This document shows, piece after piece, positions 4,913 to 5,965 of a stretch of 5,965 bases of DNA. The notes under the pieces were generated by a model. That model saw only the letters and a program-made list of their open reading frames with translations, searched no databases and was not told the origin of the DNA. The stretch's first letter is position 1, and each line of letters opens with the position of its first letter. Source of the DNA: Candidatus Kerfeldbacteria bacterium (GTDB lineage: Bacteria > Patescibacteriota > Patescibacteriia > SBBC01 > CAIJZX01); assembly GCA_016194465.1 (NCBI GenBank), contig JACQBO010000073.1, forward strand, positions 1-5,965, written 5' to 3'. The position numbers were made by a program, and so were the translations under genes.

Positions 4913-5402
4913 AGAGTTTCGACAGCAGAAGGACAATTTTTTCCGCCAACCGGATTCACCATTGCTCCCCGAAGACCAGGCGGGTTTCTCTGGACTGAAA
5001 TATTTTCCGGAAAACCCAAGTCTGCGCTTGACCGTAGCTTTGGACGAGGATGTGGCCCATGATTTTGTCATGATGCCGACGTCAACCGGCAGCCAAAAGC
5101 GGTATGTGCGGGGCGGTAAGATCTCATTCCAGGTTCAGGGTCAGCCGGTGGCATTTTTTCTCTACAAAGACGATACGGGCTGGTTCTTGCCGTTCCGCGA
5201 TGGCACCAGCGATCAGGAAACATATGGCGCCGGCCGCTACCTTGAACCGCGCGAAGCTGAGGCCGGGAAACTATTGGTCGATTTCAACTTTGCCTATAAT
5301 CCCTACTGCGCCTACAATGAGCACTACTCCTGCCCCATCCCGCCGCGGGAAAATTGGACCAAGGTTCGGATCGAAGCAGGGGAGATGAGGTTTCATCATT
5401 AA
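4902..5402 (+). CDS. DUF1684 family protein
   Basis: The 166-residue protein shows the diagnostic DUF1684 C-terminal half: 'FFLYKDDTGWFLPFRDGTSDQETYGAGRYL' as a strand-rich block (about 85-114), then 'VDFNFAYNPYCAYNEHYSCPIPPREN' (about 126-151) and a closing 'AGE'. C136 and C144 in the PYCAYN...YSCPIPP region are characteristic. No signal peptide or membrane segment is present, so it is probably cytoplasmic. The family has no established biochemical role that I know of. The start is ATG 4902 or the adjacent ATG 4905, overlapping the end of the NUDIX gene by 11 or 8 bases, which makes it the third gene of the operon. No clear terminator follows its TAA. The Fur-family promoter begins four bases later. 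Confidence 0.87.
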   Translation: MMLEEFRQQKDNFFRQPDSPLLPEDQAGFSGLKYFPENPSLRLTVALDEDVAHDFVMMPTSTGSQKRYVRGGKISFQVQGQPVAFFLYKDDTGWFLPFRDGTSDQETYGAGRYLEPREAEAGKLLVDFNFAYNPYCAYNEHYSCPIPPRENWTKVRIEAGEMRFHH

Positions 5403-5405
5403 GAT

Positions 5406-5434
5406 TTGACAAAGTATCTTAACGAGAGTAATGT
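5406..5434 (+). promoter_or_regulatory. Promoter of the Fur-family regulator gene
   Basis: A perfect TTGACA (5406-5411) is followed at 17 bases by TAATGT (5429-5434), a modest -10. An alternative -10, TATGAT (5436-5441), matches better but is 24 bases away. Transcription would start around 5441-5448, inside the palindrome at 5438-5452. No Shine-Dalgarno precedes the ATG at 5462, which gives a leader of only about 15-20 bases. Confidence 0.55.
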
Positions 5435-5437
5435 ATA

Positions 5438-5452
5438 TGATACTTAGTATCA
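5438..5452. promoter_or_regulatory. Fur-type 7-1-7 operator box
   Basis: TGATACT-T-AGTATCA is a perfect 7-1-7 inverted repeat. Each arm differs at one position from the TGATAAT arm of the classical Fur/PerR/Zur-family box (TGATAATnATTATCA). It lies over the predicted transcription start of a Fur-family gene, ten bases before its ATG, so occupancy should block transcription. Autoregulation, and control of the following transporter gene, is the natural inference. A further inverted copy of part of the arm, AAGTATC, lies at 5412-5418. Confidence 0.75.
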
Positions 5453-5461
5453 CTTACTTTC

Positions 5462-5860
5462 ATGTCTCATTCTGCACAGCTGCGCCAGGCTAGATTACGG
5501 GCGACCCCTCGCCGGGTTCGTGTTTTGTCATGGTTAGCAAAGCACCGCCGGCCGGTAACCGCCGAGGATGTTGCTAACCGCCACCAATCCCTCAGTCGAA
5601 TGACCGCTTTTCGGATGCTGGGAGATTTTGCCAATCATGGTCTAGTGCAGGAAGTGCGTTACCGTGACGGCACCCGCCGGGTGGAATACATCGGCGATCG
5701 ACCGCACCACCATCACTTTGTCTGCGATCACTGCGGCGTGGTTGAGCACCTGCACCTGAAGCATGAATCGCATATCCTGCAGTCTTTGAAACAATCTCAT
5801 GGCCTGAAGATTACTCATCACGATATGGCATTTGCCGGCTTGTGCCGGTCGTGCCAGTAA
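5462..5860 (+). CDS. Fur-family metalloregulator (Zur-like by context)
   Basis: The 132-residue protein has the Fur architecture. An N-terminal winged helix has its start 'RLRATPRRVRVLSWL' and recognition helix around 'LSRMTAFRMLGDFANHGLV' (residues 44-62), and the wing contains 'GTRRVEYIG'. The hinge carries the classic HHHHFVC (82-88), and the dimerisation domain has CDHC (C88, C91) and a terminal CRSC (C128, C131) forming a complete Cys4 structural zinc site. It would sense a metal in the cytoplasm and repress at a 7-1-7 box, of which a perfect example lies just upstream. The specificity (Zn, Fe, Mn or peroxide) is not fixed by the motifs. The following ZIP-type transporter, nine bases downstream, makes a zinc regulator the most economical reading. 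Confidence 0.9.
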   Translation: MSHSAQLRQARLRATPRRVRVLSWLAKHRRPVTAEDVANRHQSLSRMTAFRMLGDFANHGLVQEVRYRDGTRRVEYIGDRPHHHHFVCDHCGVVEHLHLKHESHILQSLKQSHGLKITHHDMAFAGLCRSCQ

Positions 5861-5863
5861 TAT
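5858..5863 (+). promoter_or_regulatory. -10-like hexamer before the ZIP gene
   Basis: TAATAT overlaps the TAA stop of the Fur-family gene and ends six bases before the ATG at 5870, the same spacing seen at 516-524 and 1766-1771. No -35 is apparent and the sequence is AT-rich by chance, so this could be coincidence, with the transporter simply co-transcribed with the regulator. Confidence 0.25.
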
Positions 5864-5869
5864 TTTTCT

Positions 5870-5965
5870 ATGCCCGTTATTCCTCTTGTGCTCTCGGCCG
5901 CTACCTTTATCTCGACCACGTTCGGGGGGTTACTCGCGCTGCGGCATAAAGATCGTTTGCACAAA
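5870..5965 (+). CDS. ZIP-type metal transporter, N-terminus only (cut by window edge)
   Basis: Thirty-two codons are present, starting at ATG 5870 and open to the last base. They form a hydrophobic first helix ending in 'TFGGLLALRHKDRLHK'. The pattern S/T-T-x-G-G-L-x-A-L-R-x-x-D-R-L-H is what I expect at the end of helix 1 and the first loop of ZIP (SLC39-like) metal transporters of bacteria. The assignment rests on this short stretch and on the adjacent Fur-family regulator. ZIP proteins import Zn2+ or other divalent cations into the cytoplasm. Only nine bases separate it from the regulator, consistent with one transcript. No Shine-Dalgarno is visible. Confidence 0.65.
   Translation, partial: MPVIPLVLSAATFISTTFGGLLALRHKDRLHK

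Noticed and set aside
5412..5445. AAGTATC...GATACTT as a terminator for the DUF1684 operon
   Set aside because: The 7-bp stem encloses a 20-base loop and has no T-tract after it. It is better explained as regulator half-sites.
1..5965. Recoded TGA (glycine code of some CPR lineages)
   Set aside because: Several genes end at TGA with family-appropriate lengths, and two of these form ATGA overlaps. No gene here needs TGA read through as a sense codon.

Overview
The window (5965 bases, mixed GC, roughly 50% by eye) reads as a gene-dense bacterial chromosome segment. My best guess at the source is an uncultivated Candidatus Patescibacteria (CPR) lineage. The reasons are a secreted protein with duplicated 'WYVYP...RYYLGRP' domains of a type I associate with that radiation, small stand-alone DUF3850, DinB and NUDIX genes, very short intergenic gaps, and no mobile or viral genes. 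This placement is inference. TGA terminates several genes (first membrane protein, DUF1003, phosphodiester glycosidase, NUDIX), so the glycine-recoded TGA code of some CPR groups does not apply.

Layout. 1-479 (+): 3' part of a multi-pass membrane protein cut by the window edge. 531-791 (+): DUF3850/ASCH-type small protein. 800-1283 (+): DinB-family four-helix-bundle protein whose first codons appear to be out of frame by one base. 1315-1644 (-): 109-residue membrane protein of unknown function with a strong Shine-Dalgarno and its own terminator. 1778-2904 (+): DUF1003 membrane protein and a TMEM175-type potassium channel, joined by an ATGA overlap. 2916-3167 (-): 83-residue soluble protein of unknown function, with a good promoter, a Shine-Dalgarno, and a terminator that contains its own stop codon. 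3273-5402 (+): three overlapping genes for an exported phosphodiester glycosidase with duplicated N-terminal domains, a NUDIX hydrolase and a DUF1684 protein. 5462-5965 (+): a Fur-family metalloregulator preceded by a perfect 7-1-7 Fur-type box, then the start of a ZIP-type metal transporter cut by the window edge. The last pair looks like a small metal-homeostasis unit, most simply zinc uptake under a Zur-like repressor.

A cross-cutting pattern is that several plus-strand genes have a -10-like hexamer ending only 5-7 bases before the start codon and no Shine-Dalgarno, as expected for leaderless mRNAs. Both minus-strand genes instead have GGAGG five bases before ATG and hairpin/T-tract terminators. 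I see no tRNA, rRNA, CRISPR array, insertion sequence or phage gene. I did not find a clear new multi-gene system. The items most worth checking are the DinB frameshift, the leaderless/Shine-Dalgarno split, the duplicated secreted domain and the Fur box.
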